DNA of 64,000 nt from Angiostrongylus vasorum (lineage: Eukaryota; Nematoda; Chromadorea; Rhabditida; Metastrongylidae), in contig JADANN010000468.1 in NCBI GenBank assembly GCA_018806985.1, forward strand, positions 1,860,001-1,924,000, in the 5' to 3' direction. Under the pieces are notes generated by a model. That model worked only from the letters and a program-made list of their open reading frames with translations. It was not told where the DNA came from and did no database searches. Within the stretch, counting starts at the first letter, position 1; each line of letters begins with the position of its first letter. Of this stretch, positions 48,643 through 59,200 are shown piece by piece. A program made the translations under genes and the position numbers.

Positions 48643-48712
48643 TTATTTTTATCCATGATATTGTATAGAATGGATAGATTTAGAAAATACTGGTATCTAA
48701 TGCATATGTGTT

Positions 48713-48946
48713 ATGGAACTGACTGCCAAATACGAACAACTACGTAATGGTTTGATGGTTGAGCTTTTTTTACCACCTGCAAGAGTACAAAGTGTTCCAA
48801 AAGCATCGATGAATATATGGAAGAAATTAGACGAGGTGCTGAAAACGAAAACATCAAAATTGCCTTTAAAATTTGGGGAAAACCGAGTTCGAGAACGACG
48901 AGTGCAACAAAAGCAGCGGAGTCATTGGCTAGGGAATCCAGTTTAA
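48713..48946 (+). other. small open frame of unknown nature
   Basis: 77 codons from ATG (MELTAKYEQLRNGLMVELFL, then SMNIWKKLDEVLKTKTSKL). It has reasonable coding composition and an overlapping second frame. No splice partner or family recognised; could be a gene fragment. Confidence 0.25.
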
Positions 48947-49603
48947 CCCGGCATGAGTTGGTAGCAAATCATAATGAGTGCGGTGAGAAATTAGGTGTCT
49001 ACTAGATTCGTCAGTTGTAGCCGTCGGACTGGAAATATTAAATAATATTTTTCTAATTGCCCGTCCTTTTTTTCTGAATTTTTCTTTCAATTAGTTTTTT
49101 ATAGTTGTTTTTTCCGCACAGTTGCTTCTTTCACTTTCACCTTCTTCATTCTCGTAACGACTTTAATTGATGTGGCTTCTTAGTGGTTTACCTTAACTAG
49201 AATGCTTCCATTCCACTCCATTGCATTTGCTATTTTTCTCCATTTTCGTTAGAATCTTTCTATCTTTGTATTCCTTGTGCTTATGAGGCAGCAAGCAGGG
49301 AATGGATTCTGTTTCCACTGTTGTTCAGTGACATTGTCAAACATCACAAACTGAGCTGTGAAGTCGATATTTTTGCATAGAACTGCTGGAAAATGGGGAA
49401 GAATGATGGGCTCTCATATCTGTCTACATAACTGACTCACACTAGCAAAAATACCCCATTATTTGCATTACTATTATTATCGATTAGTTGAAAAATTCCC
49501 GAGGGTTTTTTTCCTTATTCAAATACTTAAAACTATGAGAGGTTTCTGTTCTATAAATTTCCGTCTATTGGAGACTTCCGACGATTTGGAAGATTCTTTA
49601 AAA
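48947..49603. other. no recognisable gene
   Basis: T-rich DNA; nothing supported. Confidence 0.4.
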
Positions 49604-49915
49604 AATGCAACCACAATGGTGCTGAGATATTTAGATATAATGATATTTACAAAACTCCGGACCTAATGTTGACAGGTGATTGCTGACGTCACTGATCTAT
49701 AGAATAGCTGAGAGACAAGCGAAACGAAGGACCCGCATGGTGTGGTGGTGAACGCGTTAGCTCACCGAAAAAGTAATAACGCTTTCGTTCCCCACCGCAG
49801 ACAACTACGGTCCGGAGATTGCAAATATCTCCACCCTCAATGTGGGTGTATTTCGCATAATATCCTGTCATAAAAAAATTGTAGTAAGCAGTAAATGAAT
49901 GGTTAGCATTGTGAT
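49604..49915 (+). repeat. repeat family C copy
   Basis: aaccacaatggtgctgagat at the left; acccgcatggtgtggtggtg, gctttcgttccccaccgc and ctgtcataaaaaaattgtag at the right. Confidence 0.65.
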
Positions 49916-50430
49916 TCTTTAGAAAGTATATTAGCTGGAAGGGTTGACAAGCCTTAAACAGCATGATGATTGCTTCGTAATAAATAACTTAAACGTCCGA
50001 TTTTCTTCCTCGTTATCTTTTCATCATGGTATAATTTTTTTCTACTCCTATAGTTTTTAAGTCATTCTATGTCTGTCGTAAATGATATCTCATTCTCTAC
50101 AAGGACTCTTTAGGAAGGACTTTTTACAATAGGCACCGGTATGTTTCTTGTTTTTGTGTGTTTTAGAATTGCTAAATATTCACTTTCATTATTTAAAATT
50201 AGGACCTTGTAAATCTTATACGGAAATCAACAAACACTGGTAGTTTAAACTACATGAATCAGTGTAACTTTTTTTGTTTTCTAAAGTAATTATTGAACGA
50301 ACCATAATTGCCATATCTGTATCTGGGTCCACGATAGACGACTTGCTCGTGCAGGCAAGAAGAATGATGTACGACGTCATCGGATTGGCTGAAACGAGAA
50401 GACGCCGGCCATTCAGTGCCGTCTATGGTT

Positions 50431-50699
50431 AAAAAAAAGCCCACGGCGTTGATCTATCCCTGAGCGGTGCTCCATGCCTTCCACTTCATCAGACATCGCT
50501 AGAGATGATTAAATGCATATATGGCCTACAGAGTGATTGCGATGGCTTACCGATATATCGAATCAGTTCTGCTATCCACCTAAACAAGTGTGGTACCAAT
50601 TTGCCGACCTGGGGGGTTATGGAAGGCTTGCTGAGCCTGGGCACTGGAATCGAACCCGTGTGCATTGCAGGGCACCAATAACCACCGCGGTACACGTGT
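50431..50699 (-). mobile_element. tRNA-derived SINE inserted in the RTE endonuclease
   Basis: Minus copy beginning aaaaaaaagcccacggcgtt and ending cggtacacgtgt. The RTE frame is interrupted after PFSAVYG and resumes at EKLFFGTC. cgtctat occurs on both sides (about 50420 and 50700), consistent with a target duplication. Confidence 0.8.
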
Positions 50700-52901
50700 C
50701 GTCTATTCTATGGCACCGCAGAAAAACTCTTCTTCGGAACATGCAGCATTAGAAGAGTCGGAGGCATTGGCGTTCTATTCACCACTACTTTGTCCATAAA
50801 TATCGATTCATTCGAACAATTAACAAACCGAATCCGGCGTGCGCGATTGAGGAGATGTGGATCAATACCTACTCCGACAATCTTCTTCATCGATGCACTG
50901 ACATCAAACTGTAATGAGGACGAAGTCAAACTGTCCTATACGCACTTCGAAGAGTTCCAGAGATTTTAAAGCTAAATTTGGACCTAGAAGAACGTCTGAA
51001 GAACGTTATATTGGGACCCACGGGCTAGAATAGAAAGAGCAATTTGAACGGCTGTCTGAATTGAGTCTGATCGTGACGACCATGACACATTCGATGGTAA
51101 CTCACAATTCCCAGAAGCCCACTGTCAACGCTAGACAGTGGAATCTTCCAATGAAGAGCAGCGTAACGAAATAGATAACATCACAGTGAATCGAAGGTTT
51201 TGATTAACCCATTTTGCTGTTGTCCTAAAATTCTACTTTAGATTAGTGGATTGGCTCCATTTTTCGTGGAGTGCAGAGAAAGGCGCTAAGCTCAAAAACC
51301 GAAATCCCAAACCACGATAAACTGAGATTTAGTTAGATTATTAGTTGGTCGTTGAGAAGATGCTGTTATCGACAAGATCGATGAGGAATACGCGCGACTC
51401 ATTCAACATTTTCACGTTAACACTGTGAATGCTAAGAATTCGAAAGTCACCAAGAGACGTCTATTTCCAGAAACATTCGAGCTGCCACTGTGGAAAGCGC
51501 ACGAGGAAAATCTTAAACAGAGAAGAGCAGCAGTTACTGTTGAAAATGCAGAGGGTGGGAAAAGCTTTTGCAAAATCCACCGAAACTTCGCCTATTACAG
51601 AACCTAGATGATTGAAATCCGACGACAAGCGGAACATTTGCAGCTTCCAGAAAGCAATGGAGAAATTCATTCACAATTTGTACTCGATCTCTTCAATAGC
51701 CAGATCATCCCGTCCTCATACGAAATAAACGAGGATGGATATGTTGTTCCTCTGGTTCTCCTTTGCGAACCCCGACATGCTATTTTGTCTGTGAAGAATC
51801 GAAGAACCCTTGGTCAGGTTAAGACCTGAACATATCAACACATTGCCTTGGCTGTTCACACATGTCAGAATTCAAGGTTCTTATTCGGTGGAATACCAGC
51901 AGGACTATGTTGTTATTCAAGAAGGGTGACCTCCGCGATGTCAGCAACTATCGCCCAATCTGCTTAGTGTCTGTCGTCTTCAAACTCTTTACTCCACTCA
52001 TCCTAAAGAGGATGGATGGAACACTGAACGAAGGACAACCGTATGAACAGTCACGGTTTCGAAAAGGATTTAGGGTGATGGACCACATCTACACGATAAC
52101 AAAACTCGTTGGAGTGTAGCGAGACTACAAGAGATCGCTTTTATTTCACTTTCATCGATTTAAAGAAAGCTTTCGAGTCAGTTGCGGCAAAAAACACTGG
52201 TGGGAGTTTGGGACATCCAAAGCGTCTCTACTCAATATGTAAAGATTCTTCGTGAGCAGAGGTTTCTAAAAATTTCACAACCAAGATATCACCATTCTAA
52301 AGTGATATTGACGTCGTCAAAAGAGGGGTTAGACAAGGCGATACCACTTTGCTGAAATTATTTACCGCCACCCTCGCGAACATCATACGAACACTGGAAT
52401 GGGACAATATGAGAGTGGAAATCGATGGTCGACAATTGCATCACGTCTGCTTTGCTGATGATATCGTTCTTATAATGCCAACCATTAGTTGGGCGGAACG
52501 AATGCTTGCCGATTTTGTAGAAAGCGATAACACTTGTAGAAAAATTAGTCTTCGACTAAATTTCACAAAAACGATGTTCTTCAGGATCGGGCTGGTTTCG
52601 TATACCCATTTACGTTTAATAGTGCAAATATCTCCGAATGCTCCAGCGACTTCTCTCTAGGTGGGGCGATCAAGGTGGTGACGACTTAGCTCCAGAGTTG
52701 AGTACGAGGGAAAAGAGCGGCTTGAGGGAGCTTCCATAAGCATCGAGGATGTAGTGAGGAAAGCAAAGAACACCCATTTACATGGCCAGCTTTTCGACTC
52801 CACTATTCTTCCTGCCTCAGTGTATGCGTCACTAACCTGGTTGTTGCGTAAGCGAGAAGGGAGAATCACTCAGCGTTATGGATCGTGCATTCGATTCCTG
52901 A

Positions 52902-53841
52902 CGAGCAAACACGATAAACAGCTTCTTTAAACATCGCCGCTTCGCTGTTTGTAAGCCTTCTAGTCATTTGGTGGAGACCAGCCGCGTAGAGGACCACATG
53001 GGAGAGGAATATATCCGGCTCAGGTCAAAAATTAGCTTGGAGCATGGCGCGAGGTCAGCCGTTATCACAAGGCATCCTCCTTGCTGTTCATTTTTAGATT
53101 TTCGAAAGTTATCTAATACACTTCAAGAGTTCTGCGCTCTGATGCTTTAAATTACTGCTCGAAGATAGTGACTTTTACTTCAAAATCTTCTCCATTATGT
53201 CTCTGTTTCCTATGCGCACCTAGTGGAGTATTTGGGTTAACTTCAAATTTACTGTTTATTTCTGTTTCGCGAATGTATTTGTTCTCGAATATTTTACACG
53301 AGATGAGATAAACCGTAGCCGAACTCATGCAATCACTTTCTCTACTGTTAGGAGATATTATGCAATTTTGCGTTGTGCATAGACGGTCACACAAAAGGTT
53401 ACGAACTAGCCGGCTTCTTAGTGTGTTCGGTGGTAATCCATTCACTGTTACCAAATTTTCTAGACCCGCCTTTTTCAAGCAACGTCTTATAGCTGCACCT
53501 ATTTCCTTGGGAACGAATGGCAGTATAAACGGAGTCCTGTTCTCGCTAGAATTACCTTTTGGCGGTGTGTTTTTTTCTCCACAGCCATCCCGTGGTGCTA
53601 CAGCTTCGAGGCCATTGGAAATGACCATCTACCGCGCCATTTGCAAGCATTCTTCATTTTGCTCTCTTCATGTGCAGACACTGCTGGCCGTTGGAAACAT
53701 GTTTCCCAAAGGCGCCCTTTTAGTGTTTGAGGTGTGAAAGGAGAGGTAATAAACCAGTAGGCTCTTATCACTTGTCTTTTGGTACTGTTTGACGATGTAG
53801 CCGTTTTTCAATGCCGAGCTTAAAAGAAAGTCGGTCCTGAG
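52902..53841 (-). mobile_element. Penelope-like element inserted in the RTE C-terminal region
   Basis: Splits the RTE frame between SVMDRAFDS and MLGVSRP. The frame at 53628-53152 (minus) is the longest PLE protein piece in the window (158 codons): linker FVPKEIGAAIRRCLKKAGLE, LCDRLCTTQNCIISPNSRES, GIY-YIG start VYLISCKIFENKYIRET. The YIG glycine is Arg and the second Cys is changed, so the domain would be inactive. The end near 53810-53834 (caatgccgagcttaaaagaa) is shared with the palindromic elements. tcctga occurs at both junctions. Confidence 0.8.
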
Positions 53842-54230
53842 ATGCTAGGAGTATCCCGCCCGCATGAAGCAAATGAGTCAAGTGATGCGAAGCTCCGATC
53901 TATGCCAATGGTTAAAAGCTAGAGACGCCCTTTAACACGTCAAATTGAAGATATGGCGGACCGAACACGTAATGCATCTGAACGAAAACCGATGGAAAAG
54001 GGCCGTTGTGACTGGATTCATCGGGGATGTCAAACGTACTGAAGAAAGATCACCGATCCGAAGCTCAGAGTTCTTCATGAAAATCCTGGAAGAATTATAT
54101 GATGCTCAACGAGTCCCTAAAGCAAGCGGAGCCTACTGGACTATTCTTGCTCGCAACAGGAAGAAATTGAAGGTTGACTGGCGCCCGCTTGTTTCACTGG
54201 CTGATCGATAGGACGATAGGTGGCAAATGA

Positions 54231-54801
54231 TGAATAATCAGTGTTTTGGATTAGGTTATTAGGCTAATACAAGGTTGATAGGTAGTCTATCTACTTAACA
54301 TTTCCATGTCGTCTTCTGAACAGCGTTGATTTGAGTCGAATATCCACAGCCGTTCGTCTTTCCGCTGCGGGTCTTCTTGATCTTATCGAGTCACATCTTT
54401 TTGAGTAAAGCACCATTTGAATGGAGTTGAAGTTGAATAAAAACGTTGATTCGTTATTTGCGAGCTTATATGACCGGTTTCTGCAGGGTTTAATGTCACA
54501 ATGAAAACAGATTGGATGACTAGTAAAAAATAAATCAGCAATCGGTTTGTGTAGACGGGTATCGCTGTGTGGGGCTTGTCTATTTCAGAGATGCTTCAAC
54601 TGAGAAGATTTGACTCAACACGGCTACGACGACCCACGTTGTGAGGGCGATCGACTATGGGACCATCGACCTGGATCATTCCGGCAAATAAAGCATTAAT
54701 AACTACTTCGTTTTAGCTTCATGATCCAATAAAATGCCTAGTACTGAGTTCTGGTTCCTTCTTCCTTGGTTTCTTTTTTCATGTTAATTTTTACGGCCTT
54801 A
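54231..54801. other. no recognisable gene
   Basis: Between the RTE end and the next SINE; nothing supported. Confidence 0.4.
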
Positions 54802-54814
54802 TCCTTCTTTTCTT

Positions 54815-55107
54815 GCGGCGCGGCGGTCGGTGGCGCAGTGGTCGGAGGCGTCCTGCGACACACACGTGGAATCGACCCCCGCGCCCATGGCTCACCAAGC
54901 CTTCCATCCCTCCGGGGTCGGCAAATTGGTACGACTTATCTTGGAGGATAGCAGCACAGGCTCGATACATCGGTAGGCCATCACGAGTGATTGCATAGGC
55001 CAGATGTGCATTCGTTCACCTCCAACGATGCTTAATGTAATCGAATGCGTCGCCTATCCCCCAGAGATTGATCAATGCCGAGAGCTTTATCCTTTTTATC
55101 CCTTTTG
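54815..55107 (+). mobile_element. tRNA-derived SINE with 13-bp imperfect target duplication
   Basis: Plus copy with a duplicated head (gcggcgcggcggtcgg before tggcgcagtggtcgg), B box ggaatcgacccccgc and 3' end gagctttatcctttttatcc. Flanked by tccttcttttctt (54802-54814) and tccctcttttctt (55108-55120). Confidence 0.87.
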
Positions 55108-55495
55108 TCCCTCTTTTCTTACCCTGCTCGGTTTTTCCTTCACTTTGCAAATCTGAAGAATTTGAACAACTCTGGCAACGTATTGTTCGGACAGCCGCAA
55201 ATGATAAATAATTTCACTACTAGTTTTTGTTGCAGCTTCAATCTGGATTTTTTTTCATTTCGCCATTATTTCATTCTTATTTTTTCTTTCTGTATAAGCC
55301 GGCTATCATTCTTCGTTTCCAATAATCTTCGAGAAATGAACTTTTATGTAAATAAATCAGAGCAGTTTGAAGCAGAGTTGCGAACGGTGGGCAAGAATGC
55401 AGAATTATATGAATCATGCCAATTATCATGAATTGCTGTCATTCTTATCATTTTTTTCGCTGCGGTCACTGTATTCTATTGGGAATTAGTGGTGT

Positions 55496-55640
55496 TGAAG
55501 AAGAAAAAAGAAGAAGCAGAAGCAGAAGCCGAAGAAGGAGAAGAGAAAGGAATGGGGGAATAATAGGAAAGAGATAGAAATGAAAGATGAGAAGTAGAAG
55601 AAAGCTAATAGAAGGAAACAAGAGATGAAAGAGAAAACGG
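55496..55640. repeat. purine-rich (GAA/GAG) tract
   Basis: Almost pure A/G strand with AGAAGCAGAAGC units, about 600 bp upstream of the dehydrogenase start; encodes only low-complexity frames. Confidence 0.8.
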
Positions 55641-56164
55641 TGGTCCTCAAGCAGAATAAATTGAGGAGCATGGTGTTTGGCTGGCTGAGCCGGTAGTTCT
55701 CACTGATTCTCTGCTGGCATTTCATCAAACACAGAAGCTTTTTTCGTTCATAACCAGTCAGCGATGGATGTATTCGGCAATTCTATTCGTTTCTGCTCAC
55801 TTTGGATTGTGAGAAGTACTAGTGGTTGTCATAATATTACTTGTAATAGTTGATCTCATTTCACTTCCCCTCCTCCATTGTTCCTCCCTTTATGGCAGAT
55901 GCTATGGATATTACAAGGGGAAGTATTTCTGTGACGTACTTCTTTGTTGTTACTATCTTTGTACCTTTGTCATCTTCAGAAATATTTGACGATGCTGATC
56001 TTTATCGTGGGAGGGAAAATAATCGAAATGGTTATGATGATGACAGTAAGAATAGCAGTTATTCCCTTAATTTAAGTCTTCGAACATTTTCAGAATCCAT
56101 TTCTCGTCGTTCGGTATTCACATCGATTTGCTTTCATTTCTTTCTTACCGCTTCACTTCCTCAT

Positions 56165-56170
56165 TTCAGG
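56165..56170 (+). promoter_or_regulatory. candidate trans-splice (or intron) acceptor before the dehydrogenase start
   Basis: tttcag at 56164-56169 precedes a 54-nt exon (56170-56223) whose last 12 bases are the proposed first coding exon. An in-frame TAA at 56179 lies between the acceptor and the ATG, so the exon's left part is untranslated. Spliced-leader use is an inference from nematode biology. Confidence 0.45.
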
Positions 56171-56211
56171 ACCATCCATAACATCCGCATCGTTCGGCTT
56201 TTATACGGGTC

Positions 56212-59200
56212 ATGTTCAAAAAGGTAAGAAATTTTGCTGTTTCTTTGTCCATGTAGGGTTAACGTCGGTTAGGTATTTGGTTCTGATTGGTTGCTTTTTA
56301 TGGAAATCATTGGGAAAAAATAGAGAATATGTTTTGTTGTTGATGACGCCTCTATCTAGGAAGCGCTCGCAAAAACCTAATGAATGGATAAGGCTATTTC
56401 AGAGAATCGCATTAGAACCCAATAAACATTAGTTATTCTTTGATGAGGTTTGAAAGTTGAGTGTAGAGAAAAGCATTCATTAATAGAAACAATCAACATT
56501 TCGCAAGATTTTTGAACAGATTTCTTATTGGAGCTAATTTGAGACTTTTATAACAAACTAAAAAACTTTTTTGTAAGACAGGGAAACCGTAGATCGATCT
56601 CGCCCGAAGTCTAAGTTTTGCGAACATCTCAGCATCGTTGTTATTGTAACATATTTTGCAAAGAAAACGTCTGAAAGTATGATTACTTTTCCAACATAGG
56701 ATGTCAAGGGATAGCAAGACTGACAAGTCTGAGCTGTTTATTTGTGCTTTGGTGGTTTATTATTTATTGCTGGATTAGTTTATGTAGCACCGGTTTCCGT
56801 TGGACGTAAGAAAGCTGGTGAAAAAAATCAATAAAGCTCTAGTGGAATACTTTAGAAACATGCAAGAAATAACGATGTTTAAAAAAATCTTTATCTTTGC
56901 ATTTAAATGATTTTTACAGTATTAGTTAATGAAAATTGACAGTATCGTGAATAATTTTTCATTTGAGCCAAGGCTTAGTCGGTTTAATTTTTTTCGGCTT
57001 TGTTAATTAAATTTTATTCGTTAAGAAAATATTCCTGATTTTAGATGTCCTTGAGAACTCGCAATGATTTTTACTGAGGTTTATTTCGTGCAGGTTGAAA
57101 GGATCACTTGTGTGGGCGCTGGTTATGTGGGTGGTCCGACTTGTGCAATGATCGCCTATAAATGCCCGGACATACAGGCATCTAATTTTTTTGTTTTTTT
57201 TCTCCTTCTCCTCTTCTTCTTTCTCTTTTCTTACTTCTATACAGCTGAAAACACGTCTGATTTGTTGACTTCACAACTGCTGTTAGTATTGTTCTATTAG
57301 ATTTTCGCTTATCCGAATCTGTAAAAGCGACATATGTGTGTACATGAAGGAGATTTTTTGAACCTGATCTTCAAAGTTCTGCTGAATTCGATTAATTAGA
57401 GGTTGAAAGATTAGCTAAAAAATTTGTGTTTATTAAATATAGCAACAACCTTTGTTTATTAAATATAGCAACCTACCAACGGTTTACGGCCTCATCGTGG
57501 CTTGGAGGTGTTTCTGGGTGTCGGAGTGTGATGTACAGCGGGGGATTCATCCCCCCGCCAGGGTTCTCCATGGTGACAAGGAGTCCGGCGTTTCCGTCAG
57601 GAAGCCCAGCTAACGGTAGACCAATACCAATACTAGGATCCACCACCATCCCGGTATCAAACTAGTGGCATGGTGGCAAATCACCCTCTGATCCACTAGG
57701 ACGGCGTCTGCCTATGGCGGTGACGACCTGGGGCAGACTTTGGCCAGGCTGACCTCAAAACTCCAGGGGAACGTAATGGATAAACTAGCGAAACTCCGAA
57801 AAGTGGAGAATATGCTGCAGTCCGCACAACCACTGAAGACGGACGTCCAATTATCCAAGTAAATATAGCAGCTGGTTTATGTAATGCTCTTTCGTTTTAG
57901 AGATTAAAACATTTTTAGTGATAATTCGCCTAGTGCCCATGGTTTCAAAACATAGCCGAATTTTAGAAACCTTATAAAAGTCCAATTTGTCTAGCCAGAA
58001 GCTTTGTGACACTGCGGAGAGACAATCACTCCAAAGTTGAGTCTCGCAGCCGAGTTACAATTAGGAACTATGTATGATTAAATAAACCTTAGCGCTTTCG
58101 AAGAGATAACGAATGTTCAGGTAACGGTCGTTGACATGAATTTTGACAAAATAGCCCAGTGGAACTCGGACAAACTGCCGATTTTTGAGGTTCTCGAGAT
58201 TTTTTATATTATTGCTTTTTCTAACATCATGCATAATCCGTTCAGAGTTTCTACTGCTATGATTTCCATTTGATTCCACTTTTGTCGCTAGTGCTGTTAG
58301 ATAACGTGGATTAATGGCATTACTTTTTGTAATAGTTTAGTTCAACATCTGCGAAAGACAATGAGACTTCTGAGGTAGAAAAATTAAGTACTGGTCTTAA
58401 CTATGACAAAGGTCAAGCTATGACCGACATCTACACTAGAACTTGATGCTCACCGATCAGTCTGGCACCAGTGCAGTGGTACTGTATGGATAATGCAAGG
58501 TCTAACCAAGTTTTGCAGAAGACAAACTTATAACCGTGTAGATGTCAATTCGCACCTCTTAACAACACTTTAGCAACATCACCGCCACCACTTCCTTGAA
58601 GATATTCTTCTAGTTGTTTGTATACAAATATGGTTAGATGACCTTATAGCTGGGTTTAGAACATTCTTGTAAAGGGACTGTTAATGAATATAATTTGAAA
58701 TATAAAGGTTTATTAGATATCGCAGAGAAGTTCACCGTTCTGGTCTGAATATTAGGGAATAGAGGGTGGCCATGAATGGCGTTAATAAACATGCAGAAAT
58801 AACCTAATAATCCAAAATTAAGCCTGGACTTGACGAAATTGTTTTCGCTGCTCGAGGAAGAAATCTTCACTTTGTCACCGATATACCGAGGGCGATTCGT
58901 GAAGCTGACTTGATTTTCATTTCTGTGAATACGCCAACAAAAACCTATGGTAGAGGAAAGGTGAGTGGGATTGAAGAGGTTTTAGATGAAATCTCATCAT
59001 CTATCTAAAATTCTATGTTTGTTTTGTTGAGTATGCCCTATTAAAATCTACAAAGCTACAAAATTGAGCTCCTAAAGGTTTCTGTCCTCGTGACCAATAC
59101 TTCTTAGTGGATAATTGCTGGAGCTCTCACGAACGCCATCTAGTCCTTGTCAACCCATGTTTCAATGACTTTTCTTTCCATTTGTTCTTCTTTTCGATGT

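Larger units (their letters stand above)
50310..54230 (+). mobile_element. RTE-type non-LTR retrotransposon, decayed and interrupted
   Basis: One LINE spread over several broken frames. Endonuclease: STIDDLLVQARRMMYDVIGL then AETRRRRPF before the SINE; after it EKLFFGTCSIRRVGGIGVLF and GTHGLE. Linker: IDEEYARLIQHFHVNTVNAK. Reverse transcriptase: LLFKKGDLRDVSNYRPICLV (from 51917), the catalytic block HHVCFADDIVLI near 52440-52475 and YASLTWLLRK. C-terminus after the PLE insertion: MLGVSRP, HVMHLNENRWKRAVVTGFIG and WTILARNRKKLKVDWRPL, ending near 54211. Stops and frameshifts make it dead, and it is 5' truncated. The FADD box and RTE order of domains make the clade assignment fairly safe. Confidence 0.85.

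Noticed and set aside
53327..53737. 136-codon plus-strand frame
   Set aside because: Exact antisense of the PLE endonuclease-linker frame.
52896..53840. Firm 6-bp target duplication (tcctga) for the PLE inside the RTE
   Set aside because: The same bases belong to the element's own terminus in other copies (gtcgatcctggg), so the match may be internal sequence and is not used as proof.
55850..56227. 125-codon frame with a hydrophobic segment just upstream of the dehydrogenase
   Set aside because: Its frame does not connect to the dehydrogenase. It contains probable splice signals (gtaaga at 56048, ttcag at 56169) and no recognised domain; more likely 5' UTR or promoter sequence.
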